From NCBI GenBank assembly GCA_963765585.1, contig CAVXXB010000003.1, positions 1 through 64,000 of the forward strand: 64,000 bases of DNA, read 5' to 3'. A model generated the notes under the pieces. The model ran no database searches. It was not told where the DNA came from and saw nothing but the letters and a program-made list of their open reading frames with translations. Position 1 is the stretch's first letter. Every line of letters starts with the position of its first letter. Source of the DNA: CAVXXB01 sp963765585. GTDB taxonomy: Bacteria; Calditrichota; Calditrichia; JAJRVZ01. Of the stretch, positions 55,752 to 64,000 are shown one piece after another. Both the position numbers and the translations under genes were made by a program.

Positions 55752-56882
55752 TCATTCCGGACCGAAACACCTGTACGGATTCTCAATCGAGTATTCATTG
55801 ATAATTTCTTCATAATCATCAAACCAGTACGCGTTTGGGTTTCTTTTAAAAACAATAAACCTTGCATTCTCCTGTGGATTAGCCGCACGATGATAGCGCA
55901 TATATATATGTGTTTCCGTTAAACCGACAATCTCAATTTTACCGGTGCTATGAGACATCACCAGCCGTGCTCTTTTTGCTAATCCGGAACATTTCATGCG
56001 TGATTTTTCAAATAATTCGAAGGATTCTTCGATTGGAACAGCATAGGTTTTATTTCCCAATGTAGGTCGACAGATAAACAGATAATACGGTGCAACCCCC
56101 ATATAAGACAATTCATTGAACAACTCTGCAAGCACTTCGGGATCATCATTGATGCCACGAATGATCGGCGTCTGGTTTACAGCAACGGCACCGGATTTCC
56201 GCAATAGATTTATTCCTACGCTGGCAACATCGGTTATTTCCCGCGGATGATTAAAATGCGTCATTATATAAATACGCTTGTTGTTAAAACTAAATTTTTC
56301 AAACATATCTGTTAAAGATTTGTCATTAATAATACGATATGGATTAAAACTGGGTATTTTTGTCCCAATCCTGATTACCTTGACATGTTCTATATCCCGT
56401 AATTGCTGTATAATATTTTCCAATTTGGCAGTGGACATGATCAGCGGATCACCACCGGTTAGCAATACATTATTTATCTCAGGATGGTTTTTTATATACT
56501 CGATACCCTGAGAGACATCACGCACTACCTCATCATTTATATCCATAAATATACGCTTTCGAAAACAAAAACGGCAGTACGCACCGCAAACATCATTCAC
56601 CAATAAAAGAGCAGTATATTCATATTTGTGCTCCAATCCGGGCACTTTGGTATAGGTTTCTTCATCAGAAGCATCAAGACGACCCCACTGATCCAGTTCA
56701 TGGGGACTGGGCATGACAATTTTTCTAATGGGATCATCAGAATCATCCCAATTTATCAGATTCTGATAATAGTCATTTGTGCGAAATGCGAATTTATCGA
56801 TAACTGGCTGCATCTCATTTAGCTCAGACTCAGTTAACTGAGGTACTTGATTAAGTTTCACGATATAATTAGGTTTATACAT
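55752..56882 (-). CDS. Lysine 2,3-aminomutase-like radical SAM enzyme
   Basis: The 376-residue enzyme belongs to the KamA family. The 4Fe-4S cluster motif is CGAYCRFCFRKR, and the SAM-binding region LLTGGDPLIMSTAKLE, VIRIGTKIPSFNPYRI and AVNQTPIIRGINDDPE follow. KamA interconverts alpha- and beta-lysine, and EpmB modifies a lysine on EF-P; I cannot decide between them from sequence alone. No EF-P or EpmA gene is in the window. The stop is 89 bp from the symporter start, so they may be co-transcribed. Confidence 0.88.
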   Translation of the reverse strand: MYKPNYIVKLNQVPQLTESELNEMQPVIDKFAFRTNDYYQNLINWDDSDDPIRKIVMPSPHELDQWGRLDASDEETYTKVPGLEHKYEYTALLLVNDVCGAYCRFCFRKRIFMDINDEVVRDVSQGIEYIKNHPEINNVLLTGGDPLIMSTAKLENIIQQLRDIEHVKVIRIGTKIPSFNPYRIINDKSLTDMFEKFSFNNKRIYIMTHFNHPREITDVASVGINLLRKSGAVAVNQTPIIRGINDDPEVLAELFNELSYMGVAPYYLFICRPTLGNKTYAVPIEESFELFEKSRMKCSGLAKRARLVMSHSTGKIEIVGLTETHIYMRYHRAANPQENARFIVFKRNPNAYWFDDYEEIINEYSIENPYRCFGPE

Positions 56883-57046
56883 AACAATGATTCATTTTTT
56901 TACAGACAAATATTATCGGGAGATCCTGGATTTAGCATTCCCTTTTATGACGAGAATTAATATATAAACTGACTTGGCATCAACCAAAATTATTTTACAG
57001 TTTCTGGATTAAAAATTTTGTCGGCAACAACTATTGGATTTGTCAG

Positions 57047-57677
57047 ATGAATTATAAAATTCATATTATTATGATACTATTTTTTTTGTTTCCGGTTCTG
57101 GTTTTCTCTCAACCCGAGATCGATTTACCGTCCGAATTACATATTTTTGTGGGTGATTCTGCTTTCGAACCATCCGAATCCTGGACTGACAGCCTGATAC
57201 TTGAAGCGCAGACTGGTTATTTACGATACGAGATTGTGAGCAGCGTATCGTGGGTTTAATAAGATCCAAACTAAAATCAGAGTACCACAAATCTTTTTAT
57301 TTAGTCAGGTTCTTCGCCAGATTGTGTTTTATTATGGACTACTAAATGATGAAAACACACGATCGGGTGAAATTCTTTTACTTTATCCCTTTTTCAGAGA
57401 TATTGATGAAGAACCGGCCGCCAAATGTAGTTATGTCAGTGAGGGCCGGTATCATATTGAACTAAATTACTGGGAGCATATTGATTTACCAAATCCACCA
57501 CCACCGGAAGACAAATTCTTGTATAACCAGTTGCTTGAAGCTTCCATGACTGAATTTGGTGACCGGGATGGCATCTCAGAAGAACTCCTGGAAAAGATTG
57601 CATCAGAAAACAACATAGACACGGACCAGCTATTGCAAATATATCAGAATGTAAAATTATGGCAGCTGGCACAGTAA
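57047..57677 (+). CDS. Secreted protein of unknown function (one frame change)
   Basis: I do not recognise the family. The frame starts with a signal peptide (MNYKIHIIMILFFLFPVLVFSQ). It continues to about 57259 in one frame and then from about 57243 in the next (AYRGFNKIQTKIRVPQIFLFSQVLRQIVFYYGLLND...) to a stop at 57677. Removing one base near 57240 (AGCAGCG) gives 630 nt and 209 residues. The C-terminal 60 residues are helical (EELLEKIASENNIDTDQLLQIY). The mature protein has no obvious enzyme motif. It is probably a whole gene with the same +1 error seen elsewhere. Confidence 0.6.
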
Positions 57678-57749
57678 TTTAGTATCATGAAATAATTTGA
57701 CTATATTATTTTCGCGATACCTTCTTCAACTTGAATTACTCATATATTT

Positions 57750-57874
57750 ACCACAAAGACACAAAGATAAATGAAGTAAACAGAAATTATACGGCAAAGA
57801 TTGTATCTATCATTTTTTATCGTTTCTGGAAATCCATTATTTTTTCTAACTTTATGTCTTGATGACTTAGTGGT
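57750..57874. mobile_element. 125-bp MITE-like element, sister of 52292
   Basis: ACCACAAAGACACAAAG (57750-57766) faces CTTTATGTC..TTAGTGGT (57850-57874). Length and end sequence match the element at 52292. It fills most of the 250-bp spacer before the debranching-enzyme-like gene and has no coding capacity. Confidence 0.55.
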
Positions 57875-57927
57875 TATTCAAAATTTGTAATAAAAATATA
57901 TATCAGGTGTATTAAAGGAAAAAATTT

Positions 57928-60132
57928 ATGATGATACGGTTTTTAATCGGTGTAACATTTCTACTTCTATTTTTTTCATGCCAGGAAAAGGAAGAAATAT
58001 TTATTCCGGTTATCAAACTGGATAATCAGGATAAAGTATTCACATTTACAAATAAAAGCTCCGGTTTTTATCTTGGCAGAACACATTCCGAAAATCCATC
58101 CACGGGCTATGGCTGGATAGTAAATGGGATTAATTATCTGCGAGACTATCAAATAGTCATAAATAATCAGATATTGCAAAGAGACTCCGTTCAGCATGTA
58201 AGTTATTATCCACATCAGCTCATCCGTGAGTATGGTAATGGTTTGCTCGAATCGTTTACCCTGCTTGACTCACTCGATGCCATTGTTTGGCAAATCACGA
58301 CTCCGGATCCTAAAATGCAACTGGCATTTATTCCGGTTATAGGTGATTCATTTGCACAGAATAGAATCCTGAATAATGAGCATGATTCTTTATTTATCTC
58401 ACCGGAAGAGCCGAATCCTGAAGCAGGTAATTTCGGGAACCTTGTTTCCGGCTTTCGCTGGCTGCAAATATCTCCACAACGTGCAGCCATTTTTTGCGTG
58501 TTAAATACCAGTAGTGATAAAGTTAAGAGTGATCTCGGCTTGCTGGCAAAAACTTATGAAAAAAATATTTCAGATCGGCGGGAGCGGATAACAAAATTTT
58601 TATCCATAAATGATGTAGTCACAAATATTCCGGAAATCACAGATGCCATCCAATGGGCGCAAATTTCTCTTGATGCTCTGGTTTCGGAAAAAACGGATAC
58701 CGGCATTTGGGCAGGAATACCTGATGTTCCCAAATATCGGGGAAGAGATTCTTTCATTTCTCTTACTGGCGCATTCCTGTGCACGGGAAAATTTGATCAG
58801 GCCAGGCAGATACTATCAAAATTTGCTAAAAATCAGTTAACGAATTCAGATGATACCTGGTTTGGCAGGATTCCCACACAAATATCCAAACATGAAATCT
58901 CTTATAATGGTGCTGATGTCACCTGGTGGTTTATACGCGATGTATATGAGTATATTCTTTACAGTGGAGACACAGAATTTGCGGCAGAAATATTTCCTAC
59001 AGTAAAAACTGCTCTGATGGGTGCCCTCAGATACCGGATGGATGAGAAATTCCTTCTGCGTCACCAGGAACTCGAAACATGGATGGGCGGGTATGATTTT
59101 CAGTTATCACCAGTACGTCGAGGTAACCGCGCAGTTGAGATTCAGGCCCTATGGTATACCGCGCTGCAAATAGGATCCAAACTCGCCAACCTGAATGGTG
59201 AGAAATCCTTATCAGAGCATTGGATAACCATTGCCCGCGAGACAAAGAAAAATTTTCTATCTTACTACTGGAATGATTATAGTTTCCGCATGTATGATCA
59301 TTTAAAACCGGATGGCAGTACAGACAATATGATTCGCCCTAATCAAATATTTACGGTTACCATGCCGGATCTTCCCGGTATTGAACCCTTAGTAAGTGAT
59401 GAAGCACAGGCATATGTAACAAACCAGGTTACAAATAAATTGACATTTCGTTTGGGGGTATCTTCACTGTGGTTAAAATCTTCTGATTTTAATGCATCAG
59501 TTGTCAGCGGGACAGATCAGGATGAAAATACGATCAATCAATATGGGGTAATCTGGCCATGGCTGGCGGGACCCGTGATATCCGCCCTGTCTTCCTGTAA
59601 TTATGATTATCTGATGTTCGAACTGTTTTATAATGAAGCCATTCAGATTCTTGATTGGGATGCGATTGGTAATTTTCACCAGCTAATGGCGCCTCCGACA
59701 GAGACCGGACAGATAAATCCTGTAATTGCCGGTTCGGTATCGCACGCTAAAAGCCTGGCCGAATTTACCCGTAATTTTTATCAGGATATAATTGGATTTA
59801 AACCGAACGCGTTGGTTAATGTCGTCCAATTTAAGCCGGTATTCACGGAAGAACTTTCATTTATCAGTGCAAACTTACCCATGGCGGGCCAACTTATTCA
59901 TTTTGAGGGTGAAAGAAGTGAGCAGCTGACTTCCTTTAATATAAGCGCAATAAATATTACGGACACTCTGAGAGTGATTCTGAATTTTCCCGGATATGAC
60001 AGATCCTATTATAATTTAACCCGGTCCGAACCAGGTATTGTAATTCAATACGAGAATGCCGACCGGTTTAGGTATCGTAAATATGATAATTTGGATTGGT
60101 TTTTTGTACAACTTAGCCTTTTATCCGATTAA
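57928..60132 (+). CDS. Exported amylo-alpha-1,6-glucosidase-like (GDE C-type) lipoprotein
   Basis: The 734-residue protein has a lipobox (FLLLFFSCQEK), so it is anchored outside the inner membrane. From about 230 the sequence fits the (alpha/alpha)6 C-terminal glucosidase domain of glycogen-debranching enzymes: YRGRDSFISLTGAFLCTGKFDQARQIL, YNGADVTWWFIRDVYEYILYSGD, WMGGYDFQLSPVRRGNRAVEIQALWYTAL, RPNQIFTV. It lacks the bacterial glucanotransferase part. In the glycogen pathway this domain would remove alpha-1,6 branch residues, but the export signal argues for an outside or periplasmic substrate. It is convergent with a glucan phosphorylase. Confidence 0.8.
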   Translation: MMIRFLIGVTFLLLFFSCQEKEEIFIPVIKLDNQDKVFTFTNKSSGFYLGRTHSENPSTGYGWIVNGINYLRDYQIVINNQILQRDSVQHVSYYPHQLIREYGNGLLESFTLLDSLDAIVWQITTPDPKMQLAFIPVIGDSFAQNRILNNEHDSLFISPEEPNPEAGNFGNLVSGFRWLQISPQRAAIFCVLNTSSDKVKSDLGLLAKTYEKNISDRRERITKFLSINDVVTNIPEITDAIQWAQISLDALVSEKTDTGIWAGIPDVPKYRGRDSFISLTGAFLCTGKFDQARQILSKFAKNQLTNSDDTWFGRIPTQISKHEISYNGADVTWWFIRDVYEYILYSGDTEFAAEIFPTVKTALMGALRYRMDEKFLLRHQELETWMGGYDFQLSPVRRGNRAVEIQALWYTALQIGSKLANLNGEKSLSEHWITIARETKKNFLSYYWNDYSFRMYDHLKPDGSTDNMIRPNQIFTVTMPDLPGIEPLVSDEAQAYVTNQVTNKLTFRLGVSSLWLKSSDFNASVVSGTDQDENTINQYGVIWPWLAGPVISALSSCNYDYLMFELFYNEAIQILDWDAIGNFHQLMAPPTETGQINPVIAGSVSHAKSLAEFTRNFYQDIIGFKPNALVNVVQFKPVFTEELSFISANLPMAGQLIHFEGERSEQLTSFNISAINITDTLRVILNFPGYDRSYYNLTRSEPGIVIQYENADRFRYRKYDNLDWFFVQLSLLSD

Positions 60133-60148
60133 CCTTTTCCCCTTTTTG

Positions 60149-62701
60149 TTAATCCAACCATTTAATTAACCGCACCTCATAGGGATTAAATAAGTCTGGA
60201 TGAGTTGCCATCACACGGCAATTAATATGATAAGACCCGTCTTTTGCGACTTTCACAGCTGCCCGGTATTCTTTAACACCGTCTTCTGTTTCAGCAACCA
60301 TGCCCATTGTTACGGTCTGCATATCCTGATGCCCACGAAACGCATCCTGCCGTTCCAGAATGACCTCGGCTGTAATATCTGATTGTTCTATTCCTTCGGA
60401 TTTAATCAAAAGTACAATTTCCCGCTTTTCGCCAGGTGAAAGTACTCGCCGATCTTCATCCATTTTATTTCCATTTTTCAGTTCAAGACGAACTTCCGGC
60501 CACAAACGTGTCAACCGGTTGCGCCACTTTGAAAAACGATCCAGTTCGCGGTATTCCTCCTGGGCATATCTCTCAGATCGTTTCATCGCCGGCATATAAT
60601 ATTGATTGACATAATTCCACACCATTCTATGGGCGCTAAAATCGGTTATTGCAGAATGAAAGGCATGTTTCACCATTTGTATCCATTTGTGGGGGATACC
60701 ATCCTTATCACGCTCATAGAATAGGGGTATCAATTCATTTTCCAAAATATCATAGAGTGATTCACTATCAGCTGCATCCTGTTGTTCGTGATTGTCATAA
60801 TGACCTTCTGATCCAATGGCCCATCCGTTTTGCTTATTATATCCCTCGATCCACCACCCATCGAGAATACTAAAATTGACGCCGCCATTAATAGGCACTT
60901 TTTGTCCGGAAGTACCACTGGCTTCCAACGGTCTTCTTGGCGTGTTCATCCAGACATCAACACCGGAGACCAGAACCCGGCCCATATTCATATTATAGCC
61001 TTCAACAAAAACGATTTTACCCTTAAAGCCCTCTTCTTTTGCGTATTGATTTAACTTTCGGATTAAATCTTTACCAGCATCATTTGCAGGATGAGCCTTA
61101 CCGGCAAATAATATTTGCACCGGTTTATCTTTATTTGCCATAATTTTTTTGACTCTTTCCGGATCTCGAAAAAACAATAATGCACGTTTATATGGTGCAA
61201 AACGGCGGGCAAAGCCGATAGTCAAGGCATCCGGATCAAGGATATCTTCTGCTTCCGGATATCCGGCATTGCCTTCGCCATATCTTTCGATTCGTATTTT
61301 ATAGTATCTGCGCAAATGGTCAATCTGATCTGCACGCATGACCTGAATTTTTTCCCAGAGTACCTCATCGGGAATCTGATAAAATTTATCCCAATATTGC
61401 TGGTTTAAAATATTTTCACGCCAGTCATCGCCAAAATATTCATCAAGTAATTTTATCATTTCACGATGCAACCAGGTAAAGGTATGCACACCGTTGGTTA
61501 CGTGACCAATAGGAATTTCATGTGTCGGTAAGCCCGGCCATACTTTTTGCCACATTCCTCTGGAAACCTCACCGTGTAATTTGCTAACACCATTGGCCTG
61601 ACCGGATAGGTTTAGTGCCAGAACCGTTAGTGAAAAATTCTCATGCTCATGAATATTGGTATTGCGACCTAAATCAAAAAACTTTTCATGAGAAATTTCA
61701 AGTTTTGGCCACATATGTTTGAAATATTTTTCTATCAAATCAAATTCGAAGGCCTCATTGCCCGCCGGGATCGGTGTGTGTGTTGTAAATGTGGTTGAAG
61801 CACGGACATATTCCAACGCCGTTTTATAATCCATTCCATGGTTCATCAGGTTTGTAAGACGCTCTAATCCAAGGAATGCGGAATGGCCTTCGTTCATATG
61901 GTATACACTTGGGTTATATCCCATTTCCTTTAATGCGCGCATACCGCCAATACCAAGAATAATCTCTTGTTGGATTCTGGTTTCCCTACTACCGCCATAG
62001 AGACTATGAATAATTTCCTTATCTTCATCACTATTAGCATCAACAGTGGTATCCATCAAAAAGACTGAGACACGTCCAACTTTTACTTCCCATATTTTAA
62101 GATAAAGATTGTGATCCAGCAAAGGGACACTAACCAACAGTGGTGTTCCATCCTGATTTTTCACCAGCCGGCATGGAAGTCTTTCGGGATCCAATACATC
62201 ATATATTTCCACCTGCTCACCGTTTTCATTTATCTCCTGCTGAAAGTAGGCATGTTTATACATTAACCCGAAGGCAATAAACGGTAATCCAAGATCGCTG
62301 GCAGCTTTGGTATGATCGCCGGCGAGGATTCCTAATCCACCGGCATAATTAGGTAACGATTCATGAATGCCATATTCCGCACAAAAATAGGCCACCAAAT
62401 GATCGCTCATTTTAGGAAAGTTCTTACTGAAGGTGGTATCTTTTTTCTCTAAATAATTTTGTAGTCGCTTCCAGCTTTTCCGCAACTTTCCAACAAATAC
62501 AGTATCATTGGCCAGTTCTTCCAACCGTTCTGGAGTTATTTCCAATAGCGTTTCAACCGGATTTCTGCCACGTGAGCGCCACAGATCAACATCCATTTCA
62601 CGAAAAAGATCTCTGACATCCGGATTCCATGCAAACCACAGATTATAAGCAAGGTCTTCAAGTTTCTCGAGATTTTTTGGTAAATTTATTTCATAACTCA
62701 T
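60149..62701 (-). CDS. glgP: Alpha-glucan phosphorylase
   Basis: The 850-residue GT35 enzyme releases glucose 1-phosphate from alpha-1,4-glucans. It is the short phosphorylase type (N-terminal DUF3417-like region: LPKNLEKLEDLAYNLWFAWNPDVRDLFREM). Other motifs are YFCAEYGIHESLPNYAGGLGILAGDHTK, HMNEGHSAFLGLERL, FTTHTPIPAGNEAFEF and the PLP region EASGTSGQKVPINGGVNFS, with Lys in SGQK. It is cytoplasmic. The 3' end is 16 bp from the end of the debranching-like gene, with which it probably forms a glucan-use pair. Confidence 0.96.
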   Translation of the reverse strand: MSYEINLPKNLEKLEDLAYNLWFAWNPDVRDLFREMDVDLWRSRGRNPVETLLEITPERLEELANDTVFVGKLRKSWKRLQNYLEKKDTTFSKNFPKMSDHLVAYFCAEYGIHESLPNYAGGLGILAGDHTKAASDLGLPFIAFGLMYKHAYFQQEINENGEQVEIYDVLDPERLPCRLVKNQDGTPLLVSVPLLDHNLYLKIWEVKVGRVSVFLMDTTVDANSDEDKEIIHSLYGGSRETRIQQEIILGIGGMRALKEMGYNPSVYHMNEGHSAFLGLERLTNLMNHGMDYKTALEYVRASTTFTTHTPIPAGNEAFEFDLIEKYFKHMWPKLEISHEKFFDLGRNTNIHEHENFSLTVLALNLSGQANGVSKLHGEVSRGMWQKVWPGLPTHEIPIGHVTNGVHTFTWLHREMIKLLDEYFGDDWRENILNQQYWDKFYQIPDEVLWEKIQVMRADQIDHLRRYYKIRIERYGEGNAGYPEAEDILDPDALTIGFARRFAPYKRALLFFRDPERVKKIMANKDKPVQILFAGKAHPANDAGKDLIRKLNQYAKEEGFKGKIVFVEGYNMNMGRVLVSGVDVWMNTPRRPLEASGTSGQKVPINGGVNFSILDGWWIEGYNKQNGWAIGSEGHYDNHEQQDAADSESLYDILENELIPLFYERDKDGIPHKWIQMVKHAFHSAITDFSAHRMVWNYVNQYYMPAMKRSERYAQEEYRELDRFSKWRNRLTRLWPEVRLELKNGNKMDEDRRVLSPGEKREIVLLIKSEGIEQSDITAEVILERQDAFRGHQDMQTVTMGMVAETEDGVKEYRAAVKVAKDGSYHINCRVMATHPDLFNPYEVRLIKWLD

Positions 62702-62803
62702 TTAAGTTTTTCCTCAAATTTCAGATTTTTAATAGCCTTAAAGTTAACAAAATTTCATTTATTTTCAAAGCACCTGATATGCTATTTTAAAACATATTTT
62801 ACT

Positions 62804-62916
62804 CGCTATCTGCTGTCGGCTATCGGCTATCAGCAAAGATTGGTGGTGCAACCAGCGCTTGGAGACCAAAAGCGGAAGGCCGAAAGCCGATGGCAGACAG
62901 CGGACAGCCGATTGCC
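62804..62916. repeat. Inverted heptamer arrays (CTATCGG / CCGATAG types)
   Basis: CTGTCGG, CTATCGG, CTATCAG (62813-62833) face the complementary series AGGCCGAAAGCCGATGGC, GACAGCGGACAGCCGATTGCC (62876-62916). The array ends two bases before the SDR stop. Confidence 0.7.
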
Positions 62917-62917
62917 A

Positions 62918-63652
62918 CTACGCAATACTCCTGCCCCCATCCACATTGATAATTGCTCCGGTAATATAATCCGATCCTTCAAGAATAAACCGAACGGTTC
63001 GTGCAATATCTTCCGGGGAACCTTCTTTTTGAAGTAGGGTATTTCTTAGTGCTCTGTCCTGATCTTCCTGCGAGTAATGATCCGGGAACATAACCGGGCC
63101 AGGATTAATACAGTTCACCTGCACTTCCGGTGCCAATGCCTTCGCCAATCCCTTTGTCATCGATATAATACCACTTTTTGTTAAACCATAAGGAATATAG
63201 GAAGGCCAGGGATTTAACCCACTGGGGTCACCGATATTTATAATTTTTCCCCCGCCATGCGCTTTCATATGTAATCCGGCTTTTTGCGCACAGAAAAACG
63301 GGGCCTTCAGGTTGATCTGAAATAATTGATCCCAATCTTCTTCAGTTACATCACCCAATGGCGTTTTGAAAAAGACAGCGGCGTTGTTTATCAGTGCATC
63401 AATACGACCAGATTTTTTTATTACCTGATCAACCATAGATTCAGCAAAATCGACAGAGTTCAGATCACCCTGAATCAGAGATAACTTCCCGGAACTATTT
63501 TCAGTCTCCTTTTGCAGAGATGCAGATTCCTTTTCGGAACTGTTATAGTGACAAAACACAGTAGCACCGGCACTGAGCAGATTAAGCGTGATTGCCCGGC
63601 CGACTCTTACCACCCCACCCGTTATCAGGACATTTTTATTTTTTAGATCCAT
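62918..63652 (-). CDS. Short-chain dehydrogenase/reductase, pteridine-reductase-like
   Basis: The 244-residue SDR has NAD(P)-binding GGVVRVGRAITLNL, the NNAAVFFKTPLGDVTEEDWDQLFQINLKAPFF motif typical of pteridine reductase/FolM-like members, catalytic YGLTKSGI and the C-terminal VDGGRS. FolM-like SDRs reduce dihydropterins. The family call is firm, the substrate less so. The upstream gene is a beta-lactamase-fold hydrolase, and no folate gene is near. Confidence 0.85.
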   Translation of the reverse strand: MDLKNKNVLITGGVVRVGRAITLNLLSAGATVFCHYNSSEKESASLQKETENSSGKLSLIQGDLNSVDFAESMVDQVIKKSGRIDALINNAAVFFKTPLGDVTEEDWDQLFQINLKAPFFCAQKAGLHMKAHGGGKIINIGDPSGLNPWPSYIPYGLTKSGIISMTKGLAKALAPEVQVNCINPGPVMFPDHYSQEDQDRALRNTLLQKEGSPEDIARTVRFILEGSDYITGAIINVDGGRSIA

Positions 63653-63719
63653 GTTGCTAACTCATTCTCATAATTTCAGGATATTAGTTTAAGGGTTTGG
63701 CAGGCAGCAAGCAAAAAGA

Positions 63720-64000
63720 TTAAGACTGGAGGAAGGGGTTATGAATCTTTTCCCGTCCAATAGTGGTTGACGGACCATGTCCGGAATGTACATTTGTTGA
63801 TTCAGGAAGTGTCAGCAGTTCTTTTTTGATCGATTGGATTAACTGGTCAAAATCACCTTTATATAGATCGGTCCGGCCGATTGAATCCATAAACAGGCAG
63901 TCTCCAACAAACACATCTTCACCCCAGTGAATTGAAATGCTGCCGGGTGAGTGACCGGGCGTATGATATAACTTTGCTTTGTAATCACCTAACTGAATTT
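63720..64000 (-). CDS. Metallo-beta-lactamase-fold hydrolase (5' end outside window)
   Basis: This is the C-terminal part of an MBL-fold hydrolase (glyoxalase II-like). The frame is open to the right window edge: LYHTPGHSPGSISIHWGEDVFVGDCLFMDSIGRTDLYKGDF, with the zinc histidine in HTPGHSPGS, aspartate in GDCLF and the final HSGHGPSTTIGREKIHNPF. The HxHxDH motif lies outside. Such proteins hydrolyse S-lactoylglutathione or other thioesters, or act on persulfides. Confidence 0.88.
   Translation of the reverse strand, partial: IQLGDYKAKLYHTPGHSPGSISIHWGEDVFVGDCLFMDSIGRTDLYKGDFDQLIQSIKKELLTLPESTNVHSGHGPSTTIGREKIHNPFLQS

Overview
The window reads as chromosome of a Gram-negative bacterium of the FCB group, probably near Calditrichota, Ignavibacteria, Marinimicrobia or KSB1. 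Three large secreted proteins end in a type IX secretion (T9SS) sorting domain with the NYPNPFNPTT-type motif. There are many cleavable signal peptides and lipoproteins, a GWxTD-domain protein, and an HprK linked to mannose-type PTS proteins. This placement is an inference from protein families; no rRNA or ribosomal protein gene lies in the window.

Layout. 0-17 kb: the end of a LuxR-type response regulator, a repeat-rich T9SS protein split by many frame changes, tRNA-Phe, a beta-helix T9SS protein, a YCF48-like propeller T9SS protein, a large propeller sensor with a SpoIIE phosphatase output, and a secreted PepF-like peptidase. 17-25 kb (minus strand): a housekeeping block in the order DUF494/smg, topA, xer, hpf, hprK, PTS EIIA and EIIB, several joined by 1-4 base overlaps, plus pepT and a DUF971 protein. 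25-31 kb: a TPR protein and an ECF sigma / anti-sigma / GWxTD cluster. 31-42 kb: a Prc-type protease, a TPR-associated TRAP transporter (TatT, DctP, DctQ, DctM), a DUF3108 protein, an NfeD/slipin pair and an SDR. 42-52 kb (plus strand): a K+ channel, a cyclic-nucleotide-binding protein and a large unknown protein, then valS, rarA, a small unknown protein and an ABC-2 exporter. 52-64 kb: an amidohydrolase, rpoZ, a dicarboxylate/amino-acid symporter, a KamA-like radical SAM enzyme, an unknown secreted protein, an exported debranching-enzyme-like glucosidase convergent with a glucan phosphorylase, an SDR, and part of a metallo-beta-lactamase-fold hydrolase.

Two features cut across the window. 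First, the spacers are full of short-period repeats. Most are tandem heptamers of different sequence (GATAGCC, TACTGGG, GGTTCCT, TCTAATC, ATCCTGY, GGAATTR, AACTTCT and others). They often sit as two arrays in inverted orientation around a 20-120 bp spacer. Alongside them are perfect GGGACA-type palindromes and roughly 125-bp elements with terminal inverted repeats. Second, five genes (653-5016, pepF, prc, the symporter and 57047-57677) are interrupted, and every frame change fits a single-base insertion, never a deletion. Removing one base per change restores full-length reading frames, which suggests insertion-type sequencing error more than gene decay.

No CRISPR array, prophage, transposase gene or rRNA gene was seen.
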